From Alphaproteobacteria bacterium (GTDB lineage: Bacteria > Pseudomonadota > Alphaproteobacteria > GCA-2731375): a stretch of 64,000 nucleotides of DNA. The position numbers were made by a program, and so were the translations under genes. The stretch covers positions 1 through 64,000 of the forward strand of contig JAJFGG010000142.1 in assembly GCA_021776235.1 (NCBI GenBank), read 5' to 3'. This document shows, piece by piece, positions 54,536 through 63,127 of the stretch. The notes beneath the pieces were generated by a model that was given only the letters and a program-made list of their open reading frames with translations, was not told where the DNA came from and searched no databases. Within the stretch, counting starts at the first letter, position 1. The number at the start of each line of letters is the position of its first letter.

Positions 54536-55723
54536 ATGAGTTTCGAGCGGCCCTACGAGGGCGTCAAGGTGGTTGATTTGAGCCAGGGTATCGCCGGCCC
54601 CTATTGCGGCATGTTGCTGGCCCAGCACGGCGCCGATGTGATCAAGGTGGAACCGCTGCAGGGCGATTGGGCCCGGGTTCTGGGTACGGCGACCTCCAAT
54701 CACACCGAGTTTTCCTTTCTGGGCAGTTTGGGCAAGCGCAGCCTGGCCATCGATCTGAAAAGCAACGAGGCCCCTGCGATTATCGACGCTCTGGTAGCAG
54801 AGGCGGATATATTTCTGGAAGGCTTCCGTCCCGGCGTCATCGACCGCCTGGGTTTTGGCCACGAGCGCCTGATGGCGCTTAATCCGGGCCTGATCTATAC
54901 CTCCATTTCCGGCTTTGGCCAGACCGGCCCCTTGCGCGGCAAACCGGCCATGGATCCCGTGTTGCAGGCCTTCACCGGCTTCATGATGGACAACAAGGGG
55001 CATGACGGTATCCCGCACCGTGCCAATACCATCATCAATGATATGTCGACGGCGCTGTATGCCTTTCAGGCCGTGGCGCCGGCGCTGTACGCCAAGCGCG
55101 GCGATGGCCGCGGCCGCTATATCGATGTCTCGCTGATGCGCGGCGCCGCCAATCTAAGTGCCATACGCATCATGGCCGCCTCCCGGGGCAGCCTGCATAA
55201 CGCCCCGCGCACGGCGCCGTCCGGGACCTTTCAAACCAGCGATGGCTGGTTGCAGCTGGTCATTCTACAGGACAAGGATTTTCATATCCTGTGCGACGTG
55301 CTGGGGATGGATGATTGGAAGTCGGACGCCAGCCTGCAGGGCAATGTAGGACGTTTGGCCCAGGTCGATATGTTGCTGGAACGGCTGGGCGAGATCCTGT
55401 TGAGCCAACCGGCCAGCCATTGGCGCGAACTGTTCACGGAAGCCGGGTTGCAAAACGAGGTGCTGCAGGATTTCCAGCAGTTCCTGGATCATCCGCAGGT
55501 GACAGAGACGGAGTTGTTTTCCTGGCTCGATCTGGCCGGCCTGGAAGGCCCGCTGCCCATTCCCAATCCGCCGGGCATTCCCAAGATCAAGGGCGGCACG
55601 CCCACGGGCACCTCACCGGTCACGGGGCAGCACAATGACGAAGTGCTGCGCGAACTGGGCCACGACCCAGCGGCCATCGCCGATTTACGGCAACGGGGCG
55701 TGATCACGACCTGGTCGGATTAG
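54536..55723 (+). CDS. CaiB/BaiF family CoA-transferase (class III)
   Basis: From the ATG at 54536 the product has 395 residues with the family blocks VKVVDLSQGIAGPYCGMLLAQHGADVIKVEP, KRSLAIDLKSNEAP, GFGQTGPLRGKPAMDPVLQAFTG (putative nucleophile Asp) and GRYIDVSLMRGAANL. It closes the MmgE/PrpD, MBL, CoA-transferase operon. Its 3' end overlaps the convergent MFS gene by 20 nt. It differs clearly from the CoA-transferase at 44.8 kb, so the two are not recent duplicates. Confidence 0.92.
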   Translation: MSFERPYEGVKVVDLSQGIAGPYCGMLLAQHGADVIKVEPLQGDWARVLGTATSNHTEFSFLGSLGKRSLAIDLKSNEAPAIIDALVAEADIFLEGFRPGVIDRLGFGHERLMALNPGLIYTSISGFGQTGPLRGKPAMDPVLQAFTGFMMDNKGHDGIPHRANTIINDMSTALYAFQAVAPALYAKRGDGRGRYIDVSLMRGAANLSAIRIMAASRGSLHNAPRTAPSGTFQTSDGWLQLVILQDKDFHILCDVLGMDDWKSDASLQGNVGRLAQVDMLLERLGEILLSQPASHWRELFTEAGLQNEVLQDFQQFLDHPQVTETELFSWLDLAGLEGPLPIPNPPGIPKIKGGTPTGTSPVTGQHNDEVLRELGHDPAAIADLRQRGVITTWSD

Positions 55724-57182
55724 GATTTCGCCGCATCAACCAGACCAGACGCAGGGAGACCAGCAGGGTCAAACTTGCCGGGATCAGCGCGAAACCGTAG
55801 ATCCAGTCGGTTACCGCGGTCAGGGTGGCGACGGTAATGCCGCCTGACAGGCCGGCGATATTGGCCAGCAGGCCGGCCGTGGCGGCGCCGAAGGCGATAC
55901 CAAGAGACTGCATGGTTGGTATGGCGCCGGCGGTCAGGGCTTCCTCGCCCCGTCTGGCACTGTTCATGGTGCGGTTGGTTATATGGGCATGGCATTGGCC
56001 GACGCCAAGGCCGGTCAGAAAGACCACGGCCACCAGCGCCCAAATCGGTCCGCTGATCACGAAAATGCTTTGCCCGACGATGCCGGCCAGCAGGCACAAG
56101 GGGCCGGTTATCATCAATATGCGCTGCAGCGGCGGCGGGGCGCCGGCCACGGCAAAGGCGGCGGCGGACCAGCCAAGTGACATGGCAGCCGAGACGTATC
56201 CGGCCATTGCCGGCGGTACATCGTGCAGACGCTGGGCCAGCAGGGGCAGAAAGATACCCAGCGGGGCGAAGCTGAAGGACATCAGAAAAAAGACCCAATA
56301 AGCAGTACCGACGATCCGGCGCAGCGAAGCGGGGCGGCTGGGAAGCAGTGGATTGTCGGCAACGTGGTCAAGCCAAAGCATGCCGGCGATGCCGATGACA
56401 GCGCTCAGAAGCAATGCCAGACGAAGCCCGGGATGCTCGGTCTGTCCGCTGACGGTGACGCAAAGCACGGCAGCGCCAAGCAGCAACAGCCGCTCCCAGG
56501 GCAACTTGCTGGCTGTGGCCGCGGCTGCCGAGGTGGGCAAGGCACGCCGGGCCAGGGCAAGAATAATAAGGAAAACCGGCACGGTCAGCCAATATACCCC
56601 GCGCCAAAAGCCCAGTTGCGCGAAAACACCCGCCATTATGGGCCCGACCAGCGCCCCGACGCCCCAAATCACCGACATCAGGGCGAAGACCCGGGGGCGA
56701 AGGCTTTCAGGAAATAATTGCCGGGTCATTGTGTAGGCGAGGGAAACCATCAGGCCGCCGCCCAGGCCCTGGGCCGTGCGGCCGGCCAGGAATACCGCCA
56801 TATGAGGCGCGCTGGCGCAGATCAGGGCGCCCAGCAGGTAAACCGAGGCGGCAATCGTCAGGGCCCGGCGCAGGCCCAGGTTCTGGCCCAGAATGCCGCC
56901 GCTGGCGGCGCCCATGATCGAGGCCACGATATACAGCGCCGAGGGCCAGGCATAAAAAGCCACACCCTGGATATCCGCCACCACGCTGGGCAGGATTGTG
57001 GCGATGACAAAGACGTCCATGGCATGCAGGGACACGCAGCTCAAAGTCAGGGCCAGGCGGACCAGACCGGGCCCCCTGGTTACCTCGCGCCAACCACTCG
57101 CCGCAGGGTCCTGATGATCGGGCAAGGCTGTTGCCTTATTCGGCGGCGCGGAAGCGCCGCAGGTCGCCCCGTGCCGCGGCAT
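55704..57182 (-). CDS. MFS transporter, DHA2-like (14-TM drug-efflux type)
   Basis: About 490 residues with 12-14 hydrophobic helices: DVFVIATILPSVVADIQG at the first helix, ASGGILGQNLGLRRAL, GLGGGLMVSLAYTMTRQLFP and GVGALVGPIMAGVFAQL, matching drug-resistance MFS motifs. The ATG at 57182 overlaps the upstream gene by 47 nt; a TTG at 57119 would give a start closer to normal spacing. It is the last gene of a long minus-strand operon and could export a pathway intermediate. Substrate unknown. Confidence 0.87.
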   Translation of the reverse strand: MPRHGATCGASAPPNKATALPDHQDPAASGWREVTRGPGLVRLALTLSCVSLHAMDVFVIATILPSVVADIQGVAFYAWPSALYIVASIMGAASGGILGQNLGLRRALTIAASVYLLGALICASAPHMAVFLAGRTAQGLGGGLMVSLAYTMTRQLFPESLRPRVFALMSVIWGVGALVGPIMAGVFAQLGFWRGVYWLTVPVFLIILALARRALPTSAAAATASKLPWERLLLLGAAVLCVTVSGQTEHPGLRLALLLSAVIGIAGMLWLDHVADNPLLPSRPASLRRIVGTAYWVFFLMSFSFAPLGIFLPLLAQRLHDVPPAMAGYVSAAMSLGWSAAAFAVAGAPPPLQRILMITGPLCLLAGIVGQSIFVISGPIWALVAVVFLTGLGVGQCHAHITNRTMNSARRGEEALTAGAIPTMQSLGIAFGAATAGLLANIAGLSGGITVATLTAVTDWIYGFALIPASLTLLVSLRLVWLMRRNPNPTRS

Positions 57183-58101
57183 ATTCAGACTTCAGGCGAT
57201 CGCACAGGGTGTGTACGGAGAGCACGTCGTGAATGGCGCCGACCCCGTGGCCGGCGGACCAGACGTCCTTCCAGCGCTTTTTCCGTTCCGCCACCGCGCC
57301 GATGGCGCCGGGGTCTTGCCGGCGCAGATCGTCCAGATCCACCCCGGCTCGCAGCAGGCTAGGCGCCAGCAGGTTGGCCGGCGCGCCATCCATCACGCCG
57401 GTGAAGAATATATCCGTGGCGTTGGCGTCCACGATCATCTGACGGTAGCCGTCGGCGGCGCCGGACTCCTCCGTATTGATGAAACGGGTGCCCATATAGA
57501 CCAGGTCGGCGCCCATCACCTGGGCTGCCAATACATCCCGGCCGGTGGATATGGCCCCGGCCAGGATCACCGCGCCATCGGTCATTTGCCGCACTTCATT
57601 GACCAGGGCAAAGGGGTTGATGGTGCCGCAATGGCCGCCCGCGCCGGCGCAGACGGCGATCAGGCCGTCGGCGCCCGCCGTCAGGGCCTTCTCGGCGTGC
57701 CGGGCCGAGGCAATGTCGTGAAAGACCAGCCCGCCATAGTCATGCACCGCATCGAACACTTCTCCCGGCGCGCCCTTGGAGGTCAGGATGACCGGGACCT
57801 TGTGCTTGATGCACAGGGCCAGATCTCCTTCCAGGCGCTTATTGGTCGAATGCACGACCAGATTGACGCCATAGGGTCCGACCTTATCCATGCCCTGGTC
57901 TGTCATCCGGGTCAGGCTATGGGACATGTTGCTCAGCCAGTCATCCAGCATCCCGGCGCTGCGGGTGGTATGGGCCGGGAACGTGCCCATGAGGCCCTGG
58001 GCGCAGGTGGCGAGTGCCATTTCCGGGTTGGAGACCGTAAACATGGGCGCGGCAATTACCGGCAGCGACATCCCCGCGATCAGGTCGGTTACGTTGGTCA
58101 T
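57136..58101 (-). CDS. Nitronate monooxygenase/2-nitropropane dioxygenase-like FMN protein
   Basis: The 321-residue TIM-barrel protein resembles the NPD/enoyl-ACP reductase II family: LPVIAAPMFTVSNPEMALA at the N-terminus, GLVFHDIASARHAEKALTAGADGLIAVCAGAGGHCG for FMN phosphate binding, and VILAGAISTGRDVLAAQVMGADLVYMGTRF. The AGGHCG replaces the usual AGGHAG motif. The ATG at 58101 was chosen because the family starts there; the frame runs 28 codons further up. It lies 7 nt after leuD in the operon. Substrate uncertain: nitronates or a CoA-linked enoyl group. Confidence 0.87.
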   Translation of the reverse strand: MTNVTDLIAGMSLPVIAAPMFTVSNPEMALATCAQGLMGTFPAHTTRSAGMLDDWLSNMSHSLTRMTDQGMDKVGPYGVNLVVHSTNKRLEGDLALCIKHKVPVILTSKGAPGEVFDAVHDYGGLVFHDIASARHAEKALTAGADGLIAVCAGAGGHCGTINPFALVNEVRQMTDGAVILAGAISTGRDVLAAQVMGADLVYMGTRFINTEESGAADGYRQMIVDANATDIFFTGVMDGAPANLLAPSLLRAGVDLDDLRRQDPGAIGAVAERKKRWKDVWSAGHGVGAIHDVLSVHTLCDRLKSEYAAARGDLRRFRAAE

Positions 58102-58108
58102 GGCTCTG

Positions 58109-58738
58109 TCAATCGACGCTGCCCAGGTTATAGATCCAGGGCCGCGCCACCCGGTCCTCAAGCTGAAAGGCGGCGGTGGCGGCATCTTCCTTCATGGTCT
58201 GGCCAACCTCGTCAAGACCTTCCAGCAAGGCGGTTTGCCGATCGGGAGTCAAATCAAAGGTAATGCTGCGCCCCGATGGGGTCGTCAATGTGCGGGCCGC
58301 GACATCGACCTGGAATTGCATGTTACCCTGGTCGTCGCCGGCCTCCGTCAGCAGTTCGGCGATGGTCTCACCCGGCAGGCGGATCGGCAGTACGCTGTTT
58401 TGGAAACAGTTGTTGAAGAAGATATCGCCAAAACTTTCTGCGATGACACAACGGATCCCCAGGCCGCGCAGGCCCCATACTGCGGTTTCCCGGGAACTGC
58501 CGCAGCCGAAATTCCGCCCGGTAATCAGGATCACCGCGTCGCGGTAGCCAGGCTTGTTCAAAATGAACTCCGGGTTCTCGCTGCCGTCGGCCAGAAAACG
58601 CAGTGGTTCAAATGTATGCTGGTGCATGGTTTCCCGGTTGGCATCCAACAGGCGCTTGGCCGGCGTGATGATGTCGGTGTCGATATTGGCGCGGGGCAGG
58701 GGCGCCGCCACGCCCTGCAATTGCTGTAGCTTTTCCAT
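58109..58738 (-). CDS. leuD: 3-isopropylmalate dehydratase small subunit-like (LeuD)
   Basis: The 209-residue protein matches LeuD: PLPRANIDTDIITPAKRL, VILITGRNFGCGSSRETAVWGLRGLGIRCVIAESFGDIFFNNCFQNSVLPIRL in successive blocks, and DLTPDRQTALLEGLDEV at the end. It completes the active site of the large subunit. Its ATG overlaps the leuC stop by one base. The neighbours are catabolic (acyl-CoA ligase, acyl-CoA dehydrogenase, nitronate monooxygenase), and leuA/leuB are absent, so a non-leucine hydro-lyase role is plausible. Confidence 0.88.
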   Translation of the reverse strand: MEKLQQLQGVAAPLPRANIDTDIITPAKRLLDANRETMHQHTFEPLRFLADGSENPEFILNKPGYRDAVILITGRNFGCGSSRETAVWGLRGLGIRCVIAESFGDIFFNNCFQNSVLPIRLPGETIAELLTEAGDDQGNMQFQVDVAARTLTTPSGRSITFDLTPDRQTALLEGLDEVGQTMKEDAATAAFQLEDRVARPWIYNLGSVD

Positions 58739-60183
58739 CAGCTCTCCTCTCCGACGGCCGCCAACTGCCGGACATCGGTTATTTCACCGGCGATCGCCGC
58801 CGCTGCCGCCATGGCCGGGCCGGCCAGATGGGTTCGGGCCTTTGGCCCCTGGCGGCCCACGAAATTGCGGTTGGAGGTTGAAACACAACGTTCTCCCGGC
58901 GCCACCGTCTCGCCATTCGTTGCAACGCATTGGGCGCAACCCGGCTCGCGCCATTCGAAGCCGGCCGCCAGGAATATTTGGTCCAGTCCCTCGTTTTCCG
59001 CGGCTTCCTTGACCGGAACCGATCCCGGAACAACCCAGGCGGTGACGTGGCTGGCGACGGTGCGCCCCTGGGCCACGGCCGCGGCGCGGCGCAGGTCTGA
59101 CAGGCGGCTGTTGGTGCAGGAACCGATGAACACCCGATCCACTTTGGTGCCGGCAATGGGTTGTCCGCCGCTCAGGCCCATGTATTCCAGGGCCACTTCC
59201 GTGTTGTTCCGTTCTTCCGCCTCGACGAAGCTATCAGGCCTGGGAATGCTGCCGGTTACGGCCAGGGTCTGGCCGGGCGAGGTGCCCCAGGTGACCTGGG
59301 GCGCGATGTCCGCCGCGTCGATGCTGACCTCGCGGTCAAACACCGCATCGTCATCGGAACGCAGTCCGCGCCAATAGGCCAGGGCCCTGTCCCAGGTCGG
59401 ATCCCCGGGCATATTCCTGGGCACCAGCGGCCGGTCCTGCAGATAGGCGAAGGTGGTCTCGTCCGGCGCGATCATGCCCATGCGGGCGCCGAACTCAATG
59501 GACAGATTGCAGATCGTCATGCGCGCCTCGATGCCAAGGGCGGCGATGGTGGAGCCGGCGTATTCCACCGCATGGCCGGTTCCGGCGGCAACTCCCAGAT
59601 GGCCGATGATATGCAGGATTACATCCTTTGCCTCGACACCCTCGCCCAGCTCGCCATCGACGGTAATGCGCATGGTCCGGGGACGGCGCTGGCGCACGGT
59701 CTGGGTGGCCAGGACGTGTACCACTTCCGATGAACCGATGCCCCAGGCCAGGGCGCCCAGGGCGCCGTGGGTCGAGGTATGGCTGTCGCCGCAAACCAGC
59801 AGGCTGCCGGGCAGGGTGAAGCCGGTTTCCGGGCCGACCACATGGACAATACCCTGGTTGCGGTGGTCCAGACCGAAAAACGGTATTCCCGCGGCCTCGG
59901 CCATTTTTTGCAGGCCGCCGCCCAGGCGCTCGCCGAACGGACTGGAAGCCAGGGTCCGGCCCGGCTGGCTGGAGATGCTATGATCCGGTGTGGCGATACA
60001 AAGTTCCGGGTTTCGGACGGCAAGGCCGCGCTCCTGCAAATCGGTGAGGGCCCGCGCGCCGCTCAAATCGTGGATCAGGTGGCGGTCCACATGCAGCAGA
60101 TCCAGATCCTCGCCCAGGGAGCGCACCACATGGGATTGCCACAGCTTATGGAATAGGGTTGTAGGCTGGCTCATCTCTGTCAT
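58738..60183 (-). CDS. leuC: 3-isopropylmalate dehydratase large subunit-like (LeuC)
   Basis: The 481-residue protein is an aconitase-superfamily large subunit. The [4Fe-4S] cysteines are in VDRVFIGSCTNSR and REPGCAQCVATN, followed by GERCVSTSNRNFVGRQG. HLIHDLSGARAL and LLVCGDSHTSTHGALGALAWGIG support the family. Canonical LeuC has GSCTNGR and CSMCLAMN in these positions, so the substitutions fit a paralog as well as the biosynthetic enzyme. The Met at residue 4 (60174) is an alternative start. It overlaps the upstream hydrolase gene by 4 nt. Confidence 0.88.
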   Translation of the reverse strand: MTEMSQPTTLFHKLWQSHVVRSLGEDLDLLHVDRHLIHDLSGARALTDLQERGLAVRNPELCIATPDHSISSQPGRTLASSPFGERLGGGLQKMAEAAGIPFFGLDHRNQGIVHVVGPETGFTLPGSLLVCGDSHTSTHGALGALAWGIGSSEVVHVLATQTVRQRRPRTMRITVDGELGEGVEAKDVILHIIGHLGVAAGTGHAVEYAGSTIAALGIEARMTICNLSIEFGARMGMIAPDETTFAYLQDRPLVPRNMPGDPTWDRALAYWRGLRSDDDAVFDREVSIDAADIAPQVTWGTSPGQTLAVTGSIPRPDSFVEAEERNNTEVALEYMGLSGGQPIAGTKVDRVFIGSCTNSRLSDLRRAAAVAQGRTVASHVTAWVVPGSVPVKEAAENEGLDQIFLAAGFEWREPGCAQCVATNGETVAPGERCVSTSNRNFVGRQGPKARTHLAGPAMAAAAAIAGEITDVRQLAAVGEES

Positions 60184-60974
60184 CCATCATGCTGTTCGAT
60201 CCAGGCCGTCACGGCGTCGTTGAAGATATCCGCCGCTTCGATATTCACCGCATGACCCGCTTCCGCCTCGACCACCTTCAGGCCGGGAATATTGGCGACG
60301 GCGAACTCATAATTCGATTGAAATCTTTTCTCGGCAGCACCGCAGACCAGCAAAGTTGGCACTTTGGTGTTCGATACCTCGTCCCGAACTGAAAGATAGG
60401 GCGAGGAATGGCGAAAGGATTGCGCCAAGCCTTTAGGTTGCAACAAATCGGCGTCCTTGACCAGCGCCTCGCGCGCCGCTTCGGGCAGACGCCGGGCCTT
60501 GCCGGGATAGATTGGCAGCTCCCGAATGCCCTCGTGGCCGCCCAGTTCCATGGCCTGGGCCCGGGCTTCCGAAGTTTTGCGGTATGTCGCTATGGTCTCG
60601 CCCCCAGCCAGGGCGGAGGATGAGTTGGTAAAAACCTGGGCCATGATGCGTTCGGGGTGGCGCAGGGCGTAACGCAGGGTCAGGCTGGCGCCAAAGGACT
60701 GACCGCAAATGAACCAGCGGTCTATTCCCAGGTTCCGGCGGATCGCTTCGAAACTGCGCACATAGGCGTCCGGGTGATAGTGCTCGGGCTCTTCCGGCGC
60801 GGCGGAGCGGCCATGGGCCAGCAGCTCGACCAGCACGGGCCGGGCCACTTTCTGCAGGGCCGGCACGTTCAACGACCATTGCGCGCGCGAGGACAGCATG
60901 CCGTGCAGCATCAGTATGTAGGGGCCGTTGCCCTCGTGAACTTCGTAATGCAGATGGATATCCGGATCGCTCAT
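60180..60974 (-). CDS. Alpha/beta hydrolase (BioH/MenH-like fold)
   Basis: The 264-residue protein has the alpha/beta-hydrolase pattern: ILMLHGMLSSRAQWSLN (oxyanion turn), the nucleophile in FICGQSFGASLTLRYAL, LLVCGAAEKRF near the acid, and the His in AEAGHAVNIEA. Nothing shows which bond is cut; esters, lactones or thioesters are possible. It overlaps leuC by 4 nt and the acyl-CoA synthetase by 4 nt, so the three are translationally coupled. Confidence 0.88.
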   Translation of the reverse strand: MSDPDIHLHYEVHEGNGPYILMLHGMLSSRAQWSLNVPALQKVARPVLVELLAHGRSAAPEEPEHYHPDAYVRSFEAIRRNLGIDRWFICGQSFGASLTLRYALRHPERIMAQVFTNSSSALAGGETIATYRKTSEARAQAMELGGHEGIRELPIYPGKARRLPEAAREALVKDADLLQPKGLAQSFRHSSPYLSVRDEVSNTKVPTLLVCGAAEKRFQSNYEFAVANIPGLKVVEAEAGHAVNIEAADIFNDAVTAWIEQHDG

Positions 60975-63100
60975 GAACGTTTCACCAACAATGCGTCGAC
61001 CACGCTGATCCCCTGGCCGGCGGGGTGGACAAGCACGGGATTAAGATCCAGCTCGCCAATCATCGCGCCATGATCCGCTGCGAACCGGGATAGCTTTACA
61101 ACCAGATCCAGCAGGGCGTCTATATCTGCCGGGCCTTCGCCGCGCACGCCATCCAACAGAGGGCGTCCCGCCAGGCGGTCCAGCAAAGCCACGGCAGCGC
61201 CCCGGTCAAGGGGCACTGGCGTCAGGGCCACATCCGGATTGACTTCCACGTATATGCCGCCAAAGCCAAGCATCAGCATGGGACCAAAAGTGGCATCGTG
61301 ATTTATCCCAAGGATCATTTCATGGCCCTTGGGCGCCATGGCCTGAACCAGGACGCCGCGGGTCTGTGCCGTGGCCGCCGCCATGACCTGATCATAGGCC
61401 GTGCGCACGGCCGCGTCCGTTGCCAAACTCAAGGCCAGGCCGCCAGCCTCGGTTTTGTGCAGAATATCGGGAGATTGGATTTTCAACGCGACCGGGCCGC
61501 TGAAGGTCTTTGCCAGGGCGACGGCGTCATTGGCGCTGGTGGCCAGGGCTTCTTCCGCCGTGGCAATTCCATAGGCCGCCAGCAGGGGTTTGACCTCGTA
61601 TTCACACAGAACCGCTCCCGCTGCCGCCAATTGCGCGGCGACCTTGTCGCGGCTGCCGGCGTCGCTGCTTTCGATCCTGGGGGCGGCCAGGGCGCGTTGC
61701 CGCAGCTGGTGATAGTCGGCCATCTCGGCCATGGCGCGGGCGCAGTTGGCCATGTTGCCAAACAGGGGAAAGCCGGCCTGGCTCAATATCGCCGTCGAGT
61801 CTTGATGGGGCTGGGTGTAAGAGCAAAACAGGATGGGTTTGTCCACCTCTTTCGCCAGTTCGATCAGGTCCTCCCGCTCGCGCTGCAGGACGCCGGGGTG
61901 GCGGCAGGATGCTACGGTGATGATACCGTCCAATATGTCCGAGCCTGCCGCCATGCGCGCCAGGCCGCCATATCCCGTGACGCGAACGGCCTGGGCCGTG
62001 GCGTCGATCGGGTTTTGCGAGGTGCCGTAGGCAGGCAGATAGGCATCAATGGTGGCACGGGTCTTGGCATCCAACTCGGGAATTTCCAGCCCGGCCGAGA
62101 CGCAGAGATCGGCCATCCAACCGCCGCCGCCGCCCGAGGCGGTGCAGATGCCGACCCGTTTCCCCTTGGGCAGGTTGCGCCCGTGGTAGGAAAAGGCAGC
62201 GGCAATATCGACAATTTCCTCCGTATTGCCGCCCTCGATAATGCCATAGCGCTGAAAGATACCCTGGTAGGCCTGATAGGAACCGGCCAGGGACGCCGTA
62301 TGTGATGCCGCGGCCCGGGCGCCGGCATCGGAGGTGCCGATCTTGGTCAGAATTATCGGCTTGCCGGCTTTCAAGGCTTTCTCCGCGACCCGGCACAGCT
62401 GCTCACCGCGTTTCACATCCTCCATGAACAGGATAAAGGCATCGGTTTTGCCCTCGTCCAGCAGATGGTCGACCACGTCCAGAATGCCCAGACAGGCTTC
62501 GTTGCCGGTGGTCACGATATAATTGAAGGGCAGCTCTTTCGGCCGGCCATGGTCGTAGAAGGCAAAGCCCATGCCGCCGCTTTGTGCCACCACGGTAATG
62601 TGGCCGTTCTGGCGCCAGGGCGGCAGCAGGGGCCGCTCGGTCTTGTCCACGGCCGGGCTGAAGGTGGGGCACAGGGCATTGAGGGCGTTGGCAAAGCCTT
62701 CGGAATTGGGGCCGAATACAGCCATGTCGTAGCGTTTGGCGATGGCGCGGATTTCATCCTCCATGGCCGCGCCACCTTCGCCGGGTTCTTCGGCGAAGCC
62801 GGAAGTGAGAATCTGCGCCGCCCGCACGCCCGCTTCACCGCAGGCCGCCAGGGTGGCCGGGACAAACTGAGCCGGAATGATCAGGATCGCCAGATCGACC
62901 TTTTCGGGTACCTTGTCGATGGAAGCATAACAGCGCCGGCCAAGGATTTCGTCATGGCTGCGGCTGATAGGATAGACCGTGCCCTTGTAGGCGTGGCCGT
63001 TCATGACCTGCATGATCCGGCCACGCAGGATATCCGGTTCGGGCGAAGCCCCGATGACGGCAACGACGTTCGGCCACAGCAAGGCGGACAGATCAGGCAT
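60971..63100 (-). CDS. Acyl-CoA synthetase, NDP-forming (acetate-CoA ligase family)
   Basis: The 709-residue protein joins a CoA-binding N-terminal domain (NVVAVIGASPEP), a succinyl-CoA ligase-like domain (VVAQSGGMGFAF; the phospho-histidine loop ASHTASLAGS) and a C-terminal ATP-grasp domain (PVALKIQSPDILHKTEAGG; MLGFGGIYVEV). This single-chain form makes acyl-CoA from an acid and ATP/ADP. The conserved GPNCLG motif is GPNSEG here, a change in the CoA-binding domain. It lies between the acyl-CoA dehydrogenase and hydrolase genes and likely activates the pathway's acid. Confidence 0.9.
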   Translation of the reverse strand: MPDLSALLWPNVVAVIGASPEPDILRGRIMQVMNGHAYKGTVYPISRSHDEILGRRCYASIDKVPEKVDLAILIIPAQFVPATLAACGEAGVRAAQILTSGFAEEPGEGGAAMEDEIRAIAKRYDMAVFGPNSEGFANALNALCPTFSPAVDKTERPLLPPWRQNGHITVVAQSGGMGFAFYDHGRPKELPFNYIVTTGNEACLGILDVVDHLLDEGKTDAFILFMEDVKRGEQLCRVAEKALKAGKPIILTKIGTSDAGARAAASHTASLAGSYQAYQGIFQRYGIIEGGNTEEIVDIAAAFSYHGRNLPKGKRVGICTASGGGGGWMADLCVSAGLEIPELDAKTRATIDAYLPAYGTSQNPIDATAQAVRVTGYGGLARMAAGSDILDGIITVASCRHPGVLQREREDLIELAKEVDKPILFCSYTQPHQDSTAILSQAGFPLFGNMANCARAMAEMADYHQLRQRALAAPRIESSDAGSRDKVAAQLAAAGAVLCEYEVKPLLAAYGIATAEEALATSANDAVALAKTFSGPVALKIQSPDILHKTEAGGLALSLATDAAVRTAYDQVMAAATAQTRGVLVQAMAPKGHEMILGINHDATFGPMLMLGFGGIYVEVNPDVALTPVPLDRGAAVALLDRLAGRPLLDGVRGEGPADIDALLDLVVKLSRFAADHGAMIGELDLNPVLVHPAGQGISVVDALLVKRS

Positions 63101-63127
63101 GCTTGAATGTTCCTCGGTGAAACGTCG

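Noticed and set aside
61298-62305. A 335-codon plus-strand frame inside the acyl-CoA synthetase gene
   Set aside because: Antisense shadow; Gly/Arg/Gln-rich with no homology.
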